Source of the DNA: Nonomuraea guangzhouensis
GTDB lineage: Bacteria; Actinomycetota; Actinomycetes; Streptosporangiales; Streptosporangiaceae
Length of the DNA: 64,000 nt
Reading direction: 5' to 3'
Assembly (NCBI RefSeq): GCF_019396345.1
Contig: NZ_JAHKRM010000036.1
Location: 1 to 64,000, forward strand
Part shown: one piece after another, positions 40,804 through 49,251 of the stretch
How positions within the stretch are numbered: position 1 is the first letter of the stretch
Layout of the letters: each line of letters opens with the position of its first letter
Notes under the pieces: generated by a model
The model's input: the letters and a program-made list of their open reading frames with translations, nothing else
Database searches by the model: none
Told to the model about the DNA's origin: nothing
Program-made: the position numbers and the translations under genes

Positions 40804-41355
40804 TCATGCATCTGCATCAGGCGCTGCGGCGGCCTCCGTCGGGAACAAGATCATGCTCAGGAGGTGGGGGCTGCGGCCGGCCGCGGGTTTGTTGCCCGCC
40901 CTGGAGGCGAGGACGTCGCGTAGCTCGTCGATCATCTCGGCGAGCTCGTCCGGGGTGAGCCAGACGGTGCCCTGCCGGTAGCCCACGAAGTCGGCTGTCG
41001 GGTCGGCTCCGTCCCGGTCGAGGTAGGCGTTGAACTCGGCGTGCAGGGCGGCCATGGCTGCGGCGAACCCGTGACGGTGCTCGTCCAGGGACATCGACGC
41101 GGCCATGTCAGCGTCGATGCTCGCGTGCTCGCGGCGCAGCCGGTAGTGGCGTTCGACGGCGCCGTGCACGCGCTGCTCGTCGACGACTTCCAGCACTCCC
41201 GCCTCGGCCAACAGGCCGACGTGCCGGTACACCGTGGTCTTGGGGACGTCGGGCAGGCCGGTGCACAGGTCGGATGTGGTGCGGATGTGACCGCCGGACA
41301 TGGCGTGCACGATGCGCAGCCGGACCGGGTGCAGGAGCAGATCAAGGGTGTCCAC
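40804..41355 (-). CDS. winged-helix transcriptional regulator (ArsR-like)
   Basis: A 183-residue regulator. The DNA-binding part is MDTLDLLLHPVRLRIVHAMS, then DLCTGLPDVPKTTVYRHVGL and a wing (VLEVVDEQRVHGAVERHYRL). A C-terminal helical region follows (FAAAMAALHAEFNAYLDRDG; LTPDELAEMIDELRDVL). GTG start with GGAG just upstream. It is divergent from an alpha/beta hydrolase 122 bases away and probably controls it. The intervening DNA includes an AT-richer stretch (GTTCTTAAAATTGG) suitable for promoters. Confidence 0.8.
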   Translation of the reverse strand: MDTLDLLLHPVRLRIVHAMSGGHIRTTSDLCTGLPDVPKTTVYRHVGLLAEAGVLEVVDEQRVHGAVERHYRLRREHASIDADMAASMSLDEHRHGFAAAMAALHAEFNAYLDRDGADPTADFVGYRQGTVWLTPDELAEMIDELRDVLASRAGNKPAAGRSPHLLSMILFPTEAAAAPDADA

Positions 41356-41477
41356 GCTCCTACGATCCCATATCTGGTACCGTTCTTAAAATTGGAAATG
41401 CAGGGGCGATGGGTGACGGCCCCCAAAGGCGCACTCTCGTCTCCGCCAAGTCGGTGCCGACAGTGAGGGAGTCAGCG

Positions 41478-42389
41478 ATGCAACATCAAGCGGCCGAGGC
41501 AACGCCGCCAGTTGGACGGCACTACCAGGTCAGGGATCGGAGACTGTTCCTCCACCGCTCGGGCAGCGGGAGCCCGGCGGTGGTGTTCCTACCCGGGGCC
41601 GGCTCATCCGGCATGGACGGTTTCATCGTTCAACAACGGGCCGCCGAACTCACCACGAGCGTGCTCTACGACCGGGCCGGAACGGGGTGGAGCGACCGGG
41701 CCGAGCTGCCACGCACCTCCACCCAGGTCACCGACGAACTGCGCGAGCTGCTGCGGGTCGTCGGCGTGCCCGCTCCCTACCTGCTGGTCGGTCATTCTCT
41801 CGGCGGCCTCTACGCACGCCACTATGCGCAGCGTTTCCCTGACGAGGTGGCGGGGTTGGTCCTGGTGGAGCCCGAACACGAGGACTACGACTCCTACATG
41901 CCCAAGGAACTGAACGAGCTGTATCAGGCATGGGACCCCGGCGAGGCGGTGCCTGACGAGTTGCCCGACGAAATCATCCAGTTCTACCGCACCCTGTTCG
42001 CCCGGGAGATGGCCGACTGGCCGGAAGAGATCCGCGAGCCGCTGATCGAACGGCACGTCAGCCTGGAGTGGCTGAAGATCGGCGGCCAAGAGGCGGCCAA
42101 CCGGAACCAACTCCATGACGAGGTACGCAACGCGGGACCGATGCCCGACGTCCCGCTGATCGTGCTCACCGCCACGGCGATCGACCCCTTCAAAGAAGCG
42201 GTCACCCAGGGCATACCCACATCGCTCCTCCAGGAGGAGGCCGAAGCGAAAACGCGGCTCTACACCGCGCTGGCCGAATCGGTTGCGCACGGCGAGAACC
42301 GCGTCATCGACGACGCCGGACACGTCTCCGTCATATTCCGGCGTCCCGACGCCGTTCTCCAAGCGATCCAAGACCTACTCGGCAGCTGA
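41478..42389 (+). CDS. alpha/beta hydrolase
   Basis: A 303-residue hydrolase. The oxyanion segment is VVFLPGAGSSGMDGFIVQQR, the nucleophile elbow is LLVGHSLGGLYARHYA, the acid is in LVLVEPEHEDY or the later ATAIDPF segment, and the catalytic His is in VIDDAGHVSVIF. GGGAG lies six bases before the ATG at 41478. Divergent from a winged-helix regulator, so expression is probably ligand-controlled. Substrate is unknown. The bases from 42390 to 42560 hold a GC-rich hairpin-prone run but no gene. Confidence 0.82.
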   Translation: MQHQAAEATPPVGRHYQVRDRRLFLHRSGSGSPAVVFLPGAGSSGMDGFIVQQRAAELTTSVLYDRAGTGWSDRAELPRTSTQVTDELRELLRVVGVPAPYLLVGHSLGGLYARHYAQRFPDEVAGLVLVEPEHEDYDSYMPKELNELYQAWDPGEAVPDELPDEIIQFYRTLFAREMADWPEEIREPLIERHVSLEWLKIGGQEAANRNQLHDEVRNAGPMPDVPLIVLTATAIDPFKEAVTQGIPTSLLQEEAEAKTRLYTALAESVAHGENRVIDDAGHVSVIFRRPDAVLQAIQDLLGS

Positions 42390-42560
42390 TCAGGACAACT
42401 GCTCCACGGCAGCGTCGCTCGACCTGATCACTGCTCGTGAGAGCCCGCCACCACCTCCTCAGAGAGAAGACGGGCTGGATAAGCCCACCGAAGATTTGGG
42501 CTGCGGGCTTCGCCGCCGCAGACGCGGCGGGAGCACAGCGATTTCCTCAGGCCAGCAGAT

Positions 42561-43076
42561 TTATAGTTGGGGTGGTTGCTCCGCGCCTGGTGTGGCTTGG
42601 GCGTCTTCTTCCTCCACTCGCACATAACCCGCGGAATGAACGGCCAGACCCAAGATCGTGGCAACCAGGATCGCGATCCCGGCGATCGTCATGATGTGCC
42701 AGAAACCGGCGACCACCCCGGCGTACCCGAGTCCGAGCGCAGCCTGCTGCGCCACCAGCACGACAACGGAACTCGTCATGCGCCGACGATAGGTTTCGTG
42801 CCGGTTCAACATGATGAGAGCGGACAAGAGCGGGATGGCCAAGGAGAAAGCGATCACGCAGATCTGGGCGGACAGATCAAGGGCAGCGCCTCCCGGGGTC
42901 AGGAACGGCTGCACCAAGACGACTCCGATAGCGATCAAGCCGCCGTACATCAGGTTGTTCTGCCGGAGGGTCTCCTCCTGTTGTCCTGCAGCCCGTTTCT
43001 TCCACCATTCCCCTTGTGCGGCGGCTTGCCGCCTCCACCACGCTTCGTCCGCTACGTTCTCGTCCATGGCGACCAT
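42561..43076 (-). CDS. four-helix membrane protein
   Basis: A 171-residue protein with an acidic/aromatic N-terminal segment (EAWWRRQAAAQGEWWKKRAA) and four hydrophobic helices (about 43-62, 67-88, 100-118 and 122-145). A short acidic tail ends the chain. I chose the ATG at 43076; the ATG at 43067 is equally possible. No named family recognised. Confidence 0.55.
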   Translation of the reverse strand: MVAMDENVADEAWWRRQAAAQGEWWKKRAAGQQEETLRQNNLMYGGLIAIGVVLVQPFLTPGGAALDLSAQICVIAFSLAIPLLSALIMLNRHETYRRRMTSSVVVLVAQQAALGLGYAGVVAGFWHIMTIAGIAILVATILGLAVHSAGYVRVEEEDAQATPGAEQPPQL

Positions 43077-43289
43077 TGTGCAGATGGTGCGAGCCTGCCT
43101 CCACCGGCCATTGCCCCGGCTTGGTGATGAGGTGAGGCATGTTGGCTGAGCTTCAGGGCACGGCTGGTCAGGTCGAGGGTGGGGCGATCGGCGTCGGCGA
43201 GGGCATGGGGAACGGTGCCGTGCTCGGGACGTCACATGTACGGTCGCGACCACGCCGGCCGCGACCGTACACGAATGTCGATCTTGCTG

Positions 43290-45191
43290 TTACTTGATGG
43301 ACGTGCCGTTGACCAGTGGCAGCGAAATCGACGTGCCGGCCAGGTCGACGGTGACCCTCGCCCCGGTGCCGGGTTCGACGTCGGTCCCGGTGCCGTTGCC
43401 GGTCTCGTCGAGGTTGAAGTCGTCGTTCGTTCCGGTCAGCACCAGGCCCAGCCGGTGCCCGGCCTTGAACTCGTAATCCTGCGGCAGCATCGACCAGGTG
43501 ATCTGGTACGACTTGCCCGGGGTCAGCGGGGCCTGACGGCTGAGCGACTTGCGGTTCTGCGCGTCCAGGATTCCACGGGTGACCACGTTGAAGCCGGAGA
43601 TCGCCGTGTTGTCGCCACCCCTGAGGTAGCAGCCGTCGTCATCGGCCGTGCTGGGGCCGACGCAGTCTTCGCCGCCGAGGAGCTTGAGGCCCTGCGAGGC
43701 CGTCGCGGTGGTCTCGCGGTAGTTGATGCGGGTGTCGGTGCCGTAGTCGACGAGCAGGACGCCCAGGTTGGCGGCCGGCTTGTCCAGCTTGATCTTCAGG
43801 CTCACCGACGGTGTTCCGGACAGCCGCGTCGTGCTCTTCAGCGGTGAGGTCAGGAAGGCCAACCGGTGGGGGTTGCTGGTGGCGGGGTCGGCGGCCATCG
43901 CGATCTCGGTCTCGGCGGTGTCGAGGTAGCTGCTGGTGCCACTCGAGGGCGTGCGGCCCAGGGAGCCGTCCTGCTGCGGCCTGAAGGTCGTCGTTCGCGC
44001 CGCGCGCGCCGGCCAGTCGGTCTGGGTGATCCAGCGGTTCGGGCCGAGCTGCACGTCGACGCGGGGCTGGCGCATGATGTCGTTGGCCACGTCCATCAGT
44101 TCGTGATCGAACCACTTGTTGAGAGTGTTGAGCCACACATCGCGGCGGGCCCAGAACGGGTCGAGGTGCCCGTACTGCGTCACCCACGCCTTGCGCTGCA
44201 CCGTGCGGGGCAGCTTGGCCCACCACTGAGAGAACTGGCTGCCCACCACGTTGCGGTCCTGCATGCCCATCACCGAGAAGACGCTGGCGCGGATGTTGCG
44301 CGCCTTCGAGATCGGCCCGGTCCGGTAGTTGCGTTCGTCCCAGTAGGCGTTGTAGTTGCCGGTCTCATCGTCGGATTCGGCGTCCATCCGCTGGCGCACC
44401 GCCTCACACTTCTCCGCCGGATCCTTGTCGACATGCTCGGACTGCCACCTCGCCCCGCCCTTGAACCAGGTCAGGACGCCGTTGACGTGCCCGTTCTCGT
44501 ATCCGCTGGTGTAGGCGGCGAGTGGCACGATCGTCTTCAGCCCTTCCACGCCGGTGCCGGCGACGCCGGCGGCGAGTCCTCCCTCATACGAGTGGCCGAT
44601 CATCGCGGTGTGTCCGGTGGTCCAGGATGCCTTGACCGGGTCGCCCTTGTCGTCGTAGGCGGTCGCCCGGCCGTTCAGCCAGTCGACGACCGCCTTGCCG
44701 CCCAGCACGTCAGAGGTGCCGTAGGAGGCCGGGCAGCCGTCGGACAATCTGGTGCCGATCATGTCGACGGACACGAACGCGTACCCGCGGGGTACGAAGT
44801 AGTTGTCGTAATACATCGGGAACTTCGTCACGTTCCCATTCGCGTCGTACTTCTTGTGTTCAACTTCGAAGCCGACGCCGGGGTTGTCGTAATACGGGCT
44901 TTCCTGCATGATCACCGGGACCTTGAGCCCAGAACCGGACTCCTTCGGCCGGATGATGTCCACCCGGACCAGATCCTTCTTGCCATCGCCGTCGCTGTCG
45001 ATCGACGACTGCACCTGGACGTGCTCACGGATGGCGTTCTCGTAGGAGAAGACGGGCTGCGTGAGCCCGCCGGAGACTTTGATCTTCGGCTTCGCCGTCG
45101 CGGATGCGGCGGGAGCGCCGGCGACCACCAGCGCGGTCGTGAGTGTGACTGCGGCGAGGAACTCTCGCCGTCGCGAGTTCGACATGTGCAT
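43290..45191 (-). CDS. secreted Xaa-Pro dipeptidyl-peptidase-like S15 hydrolase
   Basis: A 633-residue exported hydrolase. The N-terminus has a twin-arginine signal (SRRREFLAAVTL, then a hydrophobic run to AGAPAASA), so the Tat route is likely. The catalytic domain shows VPVIMQESPYYDNPG, the nucleophile elbow MIGHSYEGGLAAGVAG (Ser near residue 200) and QYGHLDPFWARRDVWL. A C-terminal jelly-roll (about 400-630) has the usual SVSLKIKLDKPAANLGVLLV pattern. Such enzymes cleave N-terminal X-Pro dipeptides or ester/amide drugs. Unlike the CocE-type gene at 24414-26024, it acts outside the cell. Confidence 0.85.
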   Translation of the reverse strand: MHMSNSRRREFLAAVTLTTALVVAGAPAASATAKPKIKVSGGLTQPVFSYENAIREHVQVQSSIDSDGDGKKDLVRVDIIRPKESGSGLKVPVIMQESPYYDNPGVGFEVEHKKYDANGNVTKFPMYYDNYFVPRGYAFVSVDMIGTRLSDGCPASYGTSDVLGGKAVVDWLNGRATAYDDKGDPVKASWTTGHTAMIGHSYEGGLAAGVAGTGVEGLKTIVPLAAYTSGYENGHVNGVLTWFKGGARWQSEHVDKDPAEKCEAVRQRMDAESDDETGNYNAYWDERNYRTGPISKARNIRASVFSVMGMQDRNVVGSQFSQWWAKLPRTVQRKAWVTQYGHLDPFWARRDVWLNTLNKWFDHELMDVANDIMRQPRVDVQLGPNRWITQTDWPARAARTTTFRPQQDGSLGRTPSSGTSSYLDTAETEIAMAADPATSNPHRLAFLTSPLKSTTRLSGTPSVSLKIKLDKPAANLGVLLVDYGTDTRINYRETTATASQGLKLLGGEDCVGPSTADDDGCYLRGGDNTAISGFNVVTRGILDAQNRKSLSRQAPLTPGKSYQITWSMLPQDYEFKAGHRLGLVLTGTNDDFNLDETGNGTGTDVEPGTGARVTVDLAGTSISLPLVNGTSIK

Positions 45192-45606
45192 TCCTTCGTG
45201 GGTGGGTTGTTACCGTCAACGGCACCCTTGGATGCCGATACGGTGCCATTCCAAGGCGACGGTGGCACCGAGCTGTGTTTTTGCTTGTCAGTGCGGACCT
45301 GCTCGCCAGATCGGCGGGATCGGCGGCTGCTGGCGGTGATGGTGGCGAGTGCGCCGACCGGGGCGGCGGCAAGCTCGTCGTGGCGCGGGCGAATGGTGGT
45401 GGCGCGACCGGCTTTGGTGCGGGCGCGAGTGCGGCGGGCAGGTGCGGGTTTGATCACGGCGCGATGCCCGGGAGCGGGCGTCGGCCAGGGGGAGCGGGCA
45501 GGGTTGGCCGCCTGGCGGGGTTCGACTGTCCTCGAAGCTCGTGATGTGGGGGCGCGGGCTGGTGTTCCTGCCACCTGCTCAGCCCGTCGACCTCAAGCTC
45601 GGTTGC
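45192..45606. other. gap without a supported gene
   Basis: 415 bases of very GC-rich sequence between two minus-strand genes. Reading frames in it are either Arg/Ala-rich shadows or lack starts. I see no repeat or hairpin of note apart from the likely promoter zone of the S15 gene just above 45191. Confidence 0.4.
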
Positions 45607-46404
45607 TCAGCGAGGACCACCCCGGTCGAGGGTGGCGACCTCGCGGACCGCGTCGGCGATGGCGCGGAAGTCCTTTTTCAGGATCGAGCCGTGGTTGCTG
45701 GGGACCTTCGCGCTGATCTTGATGTTCGGGTTGCGCTCGACCACCTGATTGAGGCTGGCGCGAATGCGTTCCTGCCCATCACCCTTGGATCCGAAGGACG
45801 ACCCCGACGCGACCACATACCGCGCCGGGACGGTGATGTTGTCCAGCACGGGGCCCAGCTCGCGCTCGCGGGCGAGCACGCCGACCTCGATGTTGCTGTT
45901 CGCGATCTGTTCGGCGCTCATCCGCGGGGTCAGGCCCGTCGGGCGCAGCAGCGGCAGGAGTGGACTCATCCGCCGAAACAGCTTCCGGATGTGCTGCTCC
46001 ATGGCCTCGTCGAGCCAGTCGTACGGTTGCGCGCCCTCAACCAGGATCGCGCCTACGGTACGGGCGGGATTGCGGCTGGCCCAGTGCGCCGCGACGAACG
46101 CTCCATAGGACCAGCCCACCACCAGCGCCCGCTCCACGCCCCTGGCCGCCAGAACGGCATCGACATCGCGGACGTTCGTCTCGAACGAGTAGTCCGCCGA
46201 ACGCTTCGATTTGCCGCGGGCCCGCATGTCGTAGGTGATGTGCCGCCACCCCGTCCCTAACTCGGCGATGACGTGCCTCCAGTACCCCTGCGTGGCGACG
46301 TGGCCGTTGAGGTAGAGCACGGTGATGCCGGGACCGCCGGTGTCGGTGACGGCCAGGGCGCTATCGTCGACCGGCAGCATGCCGGTCCACTTCGCAGTGG
46401 TCAT
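45607..46404 (-). CDS. alpha/beta hydrolase
   Basis: A 265-residue hydrolase. It has ITVLYLNGHVATQGYWRHVI (oxyanion region), HITYDMRARGKSKRS, the nucleophile elbow VVGWSYGAFVAAHWA and a late KVPSNHGSILKKDF with the probable catalytic His. It resembles the non-haem peroxidase/epoxide-hydrolase-like group. No signal peptide. It lies downstream of decayed DUF4097-like DNA on the same strand and is the only intact gene between 45.2 and 47.1 kb. Confidence 0.8.
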   Translation of the reverse strand: MTTAKWTGMLPVDDSALAVTDTGGPGITVLYLNGHVATQGYWRHVIAELGTGWRHITYDMRARGKSKRSADYSFETNVRDVDAVLAARGVERALVVGWSYGAFVAAHWASRNPARTVGAILVEGAQPYDWLDEAMEQHIRKLFRRMSPLLPLLRPTGLTPRMSAEQIANSNIEVGVLARERELGPVLDNITVPARYVVASGSSFGSKGDGQERIRASLNQVVERNPNIKISAKVPSNHGSILKKDFRAIADAVREVATLDRGGPR

Positions 46405-46418
46405 GATTCCTCGTTTCT

Positions 46419-46810
46419 GTCTTCGCTTTCTTGTGGGTTCGTTGGAGTCGTCGAAACCGCCGAGCCGCCGGAATCGCCGGTGGAGACCTCCACCGCCATG
46501 TCACCGGTGGAGGTGTGCGCGCCTTGACGATCTGCTCGGCCTTTTTTTGTCGGGACCGTCGGCGCTGCCCAGCTCGTTGCGAGCGTTGCCAGCCGTTGCT
46601 TTTCACATGACGTTCACGTCGAGCCGGCCGGCGGTGCTCTCGCGGATACCGACCTCGCGGCTTGCGGCGCAGGTGTGGAGCGCCTCTCTGGGGACGGTGT
46701 CCGAGGCGGCCTTCGTGGTGAGCGCGCCGTGCGCACGATCGACGGCGATGTCGCCGCTGGGCGAGTCCACCCGGCACGTCACCGGTGGCCTCCCCGATTC
46801 GGGGTATCCG
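46419..46810 (-). pseudogene. DUF4097-like beta-repeat protein remnant
   Basis: Two minus-strand pieces in different frames read CRVDSPSGDIAVDRAHGALT (ending at a stop after RLDVNVM) and TSTGDMAVEVSTGD (46440-46530). The T/S-x-S/T-G-D-I/M-x-V repeat is the hallmark of DUF4097 adhesin-like proteins. There is no start and the frame is broken at least once, so the gene is dead. Confidence 0.5.
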
Positions 46811-47084
46811 CGAATCGGTCAGCGGCTGGGCAGGCGGCAGCAACCGAGACGGTCGAGGACGCCGTCTATCTCGCGGTGCCCGGCGGCCACAAGACTCCGG
46901 TGATGCTGCCGCACGCGTACAAGGCCAAAGGATCTTCGTACCGGCAGCACGAGCAGCACATGTTCAGGCCTTCTTCACCAACCGCACGGGCTTGATTGAG
47001 ATCATCGAGGCGCTGGAGTTCGGGTCGACCCACACCATGCATGCGCCGGCGCTGATCAAGCGGTATCAGGCCCGTCGGCGGGTG
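46811..47084 (+). other. decayed coding debris
   Basis: Plus-strand frames include AVYLAVPGGHKTPVMLPHAY and, in another frame, LIEIIEALEFGSTHTMHAPA. Both look protein-like but are short, lack starts and sit in different frames. I recognise no family. The stretch appears to be the remains of one gene broken by a frameshift. Confidence 0.3.
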
Positions 47085-47411
47085 CTACTTCCCGGCCGTG
47101 CCAGGTTCGCCGCTGATGGACTCCTGATAGATGTCCGCGTAGGTGCGTGAGTCCTTGATCAGGTCGTCGGCGAAGGCAGCGACGTCGTTGCCGATGAGTT
47201 CCAGGACTCCCTTGTCGGCCGCGACGCCCTCCTCGAAGAAATCGACGATCTCTGAGAGCAGGGGCTCGTCAGCCAGCCCGACCGGCCCGACCTTGAAGAA
47301 GTACCTCTGAATCTCCTTGTAGACGATCTGGTAGTCCGGCGGGAGCGCCTTGATGCGCGCCATGTGCGCCCGCCACTGCTTCTTGCCCTCGATGATGTCC
47401 TGGATGCCCAC
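47085..47411 (-). CDS. DUF1048 family protein (second)
   Basis: A 108-residue helical protein: IIEGKKQWRAHMARIKALPP, DYQIVYKEIQRYFFKVGPVG, LLSEIVDFFEEGVAADKGVL, then VAAFADDLIKDSRTYADIYQ. It has the length and pattern of DUF1048 proteins. It begins one base after the stop of its paralogue (47413-47769) and shares an operon with a PadR regulator. DUF1048 proteins occur next to PadR repressors in many Firmicutes and actinobacteria. The biochemical role is unknown to me. Confidence 0.8.
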   Translation of the reverse strand: MGIQDIIEGKKQWRAHMARIKALPPDYQIVYKEIQRYFFKVGPVGLADEPLLSEIVDFFEEGVAADKGVLELIGNDVAAFADDLIKDSRTYADIYQESISGEPGTAGK

Positions 47412-47412
47412 G

Positions 47413-47769
47413 TCAGCCTCCTAGCCGGCCCAATTTCCTTGCGACGTTCCTGTTCAACTGCTCGCGCCACCGGTCGCGATAGCTGCGAGCCCCTTGTCCG
47501 CCGGCCAGCGCCGCACAGAAGCCCGCGATGTCCTCACCCAGCACCTCGTCAACACTGCGCCCATCGGCCGCTGTTTCTTCGAGCAGCCCCAGAGCACCGT
47601 CGAGAATCGGCACCAGGTTTCGACCTGTGAAGTCCGCGTTGGGAGAAAGATGACCCTTGATCTCTTCCCACGCCGCCCGGTAGTCGGCCGGCAATGCCTC
47701 GGCCCGAGCTTCGAACGCCTTCCATTCCCTGGTGAGGTCGCTGCCTGTGATGCTCTCCCAGAAGTTCAT
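47413..47769 (-). CDS. DUF1048 family protein (first)
   Basis: A 118-residue helical protein: SDLTREWKAFEARAEALPAD, YRAAWEEIKGHLSP, LVPILDGALGLLEETAADGR, then EDIAGFCAALAGGQGARSYR and a basic tail. It is a paralogue of the following gene (same YxxxWEEI/YxxVYKEI and LxxxLxxLEE blocks). ATG at 47769 overlaps the PadR stop (ATGA). Two tandem copies suggest a heteromer. Confidence 0.8.
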   Translation of the reverse strand: MNFWESITGSDLTREWKAFEARAEALPADYRAAWEEIKGHLSPNADFTGRNLVPILDGALGLLEETAADGRSVDEVLGEDIAGFCAALAGGQGARSYRDRWREQLNRNVARKLGRLGG

Positions 47770-48092
47770 CTCCCGCCCTCCTTGAGCTTGTCGATCCGTG
47801 ATGTGATGTACTGCCATTTCGCCCAGAACCTCGCGAGTTCTTCGCGCCCCGCCTCGTTGAGCGCATAGAACTTGCGCGGCGGGCCCTGCCCGGACGGTCG
47901 TTTCGTCACCTGGACGAGCCCGTTCTTCTCCAGTCGCATCAGGATGGTGTAAACCGTCCCCTCGACGACGTCGGCGAAGCCGAGTTCGTTCAGCCGACGC
48001 GTGATGGCGTACCCGTAGATCTCCTCGCTGCCGATGATTTCAAGCACGCAGCCCTCAAGCGTGCCCTTCAACATCTCCGTCAGGTCGTCCAT
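47766..48092 (-). CDS. PadR family transcriptional regulator
   Basis: A 108-residue repressor of the short PadR-s2 type. The winged helix is LKGTLEGCVLEIIGSEEIYG, YAITRRLNELGFADVVEGTV and YTILMRLEKNGLVQVTKRPS, then the wing GQGPPRKFYALNEAGREELA. A final dimerisation helix is present. It leads the operon with two DUF1048 genes. A palindrome and direct repeats lie 23-68 bases upstream of the ATG at 48092, suggesting autoregulation. Confidence 0.88.
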   Translation of the reverse strand: MDDLTEMLKGTLEGCVLEIIGSEEIYGYAITRRLNELGFADVVEGTVYTILMRLEKNGLVQVTKRPSGQGPPRKFYALNEAGREELARFWAKWQYITSRIDKLKEGGR

Positions 48093-48114
48093 CGTGGGTC
48101 CTCTTCGGTCTCCC

Positions 48115-48160
48115 GGTACTTCGTAGTACCGAGTACCACTATACAGTAGCACCGAGTAGT
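48115..48160 (-). promoter_or_regulatory. candidate PadR operator and promoter
   Basis: GGTACT-TCGT-AGTACC (48115-48130) is a perfect 16-bp palindrome. Read toward padR, TACTCGGTGCTAC and TACTCGGTACTAC form a direct repeat on either side of TATAGT, a possible -10 box. The segment is AT-richer than its flanks. Confidence 0.6.
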
Positions 48161-48172
48161 GGGCCAACGGCA

Positions 48173-48678
48173 CTGGCAGTACGGCAGAACCACCGCGTGG
48201 TGTAGGTGCCTCGCTGAGAGGGTCACTTCCAGCAATCGTGGCAATCCAACGACGAACCTGCCTCTGGCCGGCGGTTACCTTGATTGGGGATGCAGAGCGC
48301 TGTGGGCACCATCGTTGGCCGGGGTTGTTGGCCTCTTCTTGCAGACCAGATCAACTAGCCGCTGACCTGCGGTGACGGCGTGTGCCGCAGTGAAGGGGAA
48401 GGCTGGTCGGCAGGCCCACCGTGGCAGTGTCGGAGCGGGGCGTGGTGCCAGGACAACAGACCAGGAGGATGACTATCCCGGTGAGCGTCCGCGCCATCTG
48501 GGCATCGCAGGCTCCCCGCACAGAAACCTGCATCGACGGTCCATTCTGGGTACACGCCTTTAGTCGAAGGTAATCGAACGCACACCGGCCCACGTCTGAA
48601 GCGTCGGCCGTCTCGTATACCCACCCGGCCGCCGGTCGGTTCCATCGGCCACGGCCCCGGCGGAAAGGACCCGCCACC
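48173..48678. other. gap upstream of the Pycsar-effector-like gene
   Basis: 506 bases with no gene I can support on either strand. No nucleotide cyclase remnant is visible, which matters for the interpretation of the next gene. The AT-richer segment at 48560-48590 may be its promoter region. Confidence 0.4.
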
Positions 48679-49227
48679 ATGAACCACGAACCGGACACAC
48701 CCAGCGGCCACTCCGGAGACGACGACGGCGCACGGCGTCAGTCCATGTCTCCGCTCCTCAGGGACCGGCTCGACGCCGCCGCCACCGCGGCCCGCGCCGA
48801 GCTGATCAGCGCCATCGAGAAGAGAGCCGGCCTGCTGCTGTCCTGGGCGGGCGTCGCCTACGGCGCGACAGTAACCCTCATCCTCACCGGTCCGGCCCGC
48901 TTCCCGGGACTCGCTCGCTTCGGCGTCATCCTGGCGCTGATCCTGCTGTCCGCGGCGGTCCTGCTGATCCTTATCACCATCCGCCCGCTGTCCCCCGAAC
49001 ACGGCGGCATGAGAATCCTCACCTACGCCGATGAGCCCACACCTCAAGCACTGATCGCCCGGATGAACGCCGAGACAGAGGACTACGAGCTGTACCTGGC
49101 CACCGACGCTCTCCGGGTCGCCCGGATCGCGCGCGCCAAACACCGCAGCCTACGCTGGGTCGTCGACCTGATCGTCGCCGGAATCACGGTCATGTCGGTG
49201 ATGGTCTTCCTGGAACGCCTGATCTGA
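48679..49227 (+). CDS. Pycsar-effector-like two-helix membrane protein (PF18967/DUF5706-like)
   Basis: A 182-residue protein. A helical N-terminal part (LLRDRLDAAATAARAELISA) leads into EKRAGLLLSWAGVAYGATVT, a helix with the K-x-G-LLL pattern of PycTM-type effectors. A second helix (about 78-100) is followed by RPLSPEHGGMRILTYADEPT, a soluble segment and a third hydrophobic helix near the C-terminus. GGAAAGG precedes the ATG. In Pycsar defence the effector is triggered by cCMP or cUMP from a cyclase encoded beside it. No cyclase is nearby, so a defence role here is speculative. Confidence 0.55.
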   Translation: MNHEPDTPSGHSGDDDGARRQSMSPLLRDRLDAAATAARAELISAIEKRAGLLLSWAGVAYGATVTLILTGPARFPGLARFGVILALILLSAAVLLILITIRPLSPEHGGMRILTYADEPTPQALIARMNAETEDYELYLATDALRVARIARAKHRSLRWVVDLIVAGITVMSVMVFLERLI

Positions 49228-49251
49228 CACCGTCCAGACAGAACCGATGGC

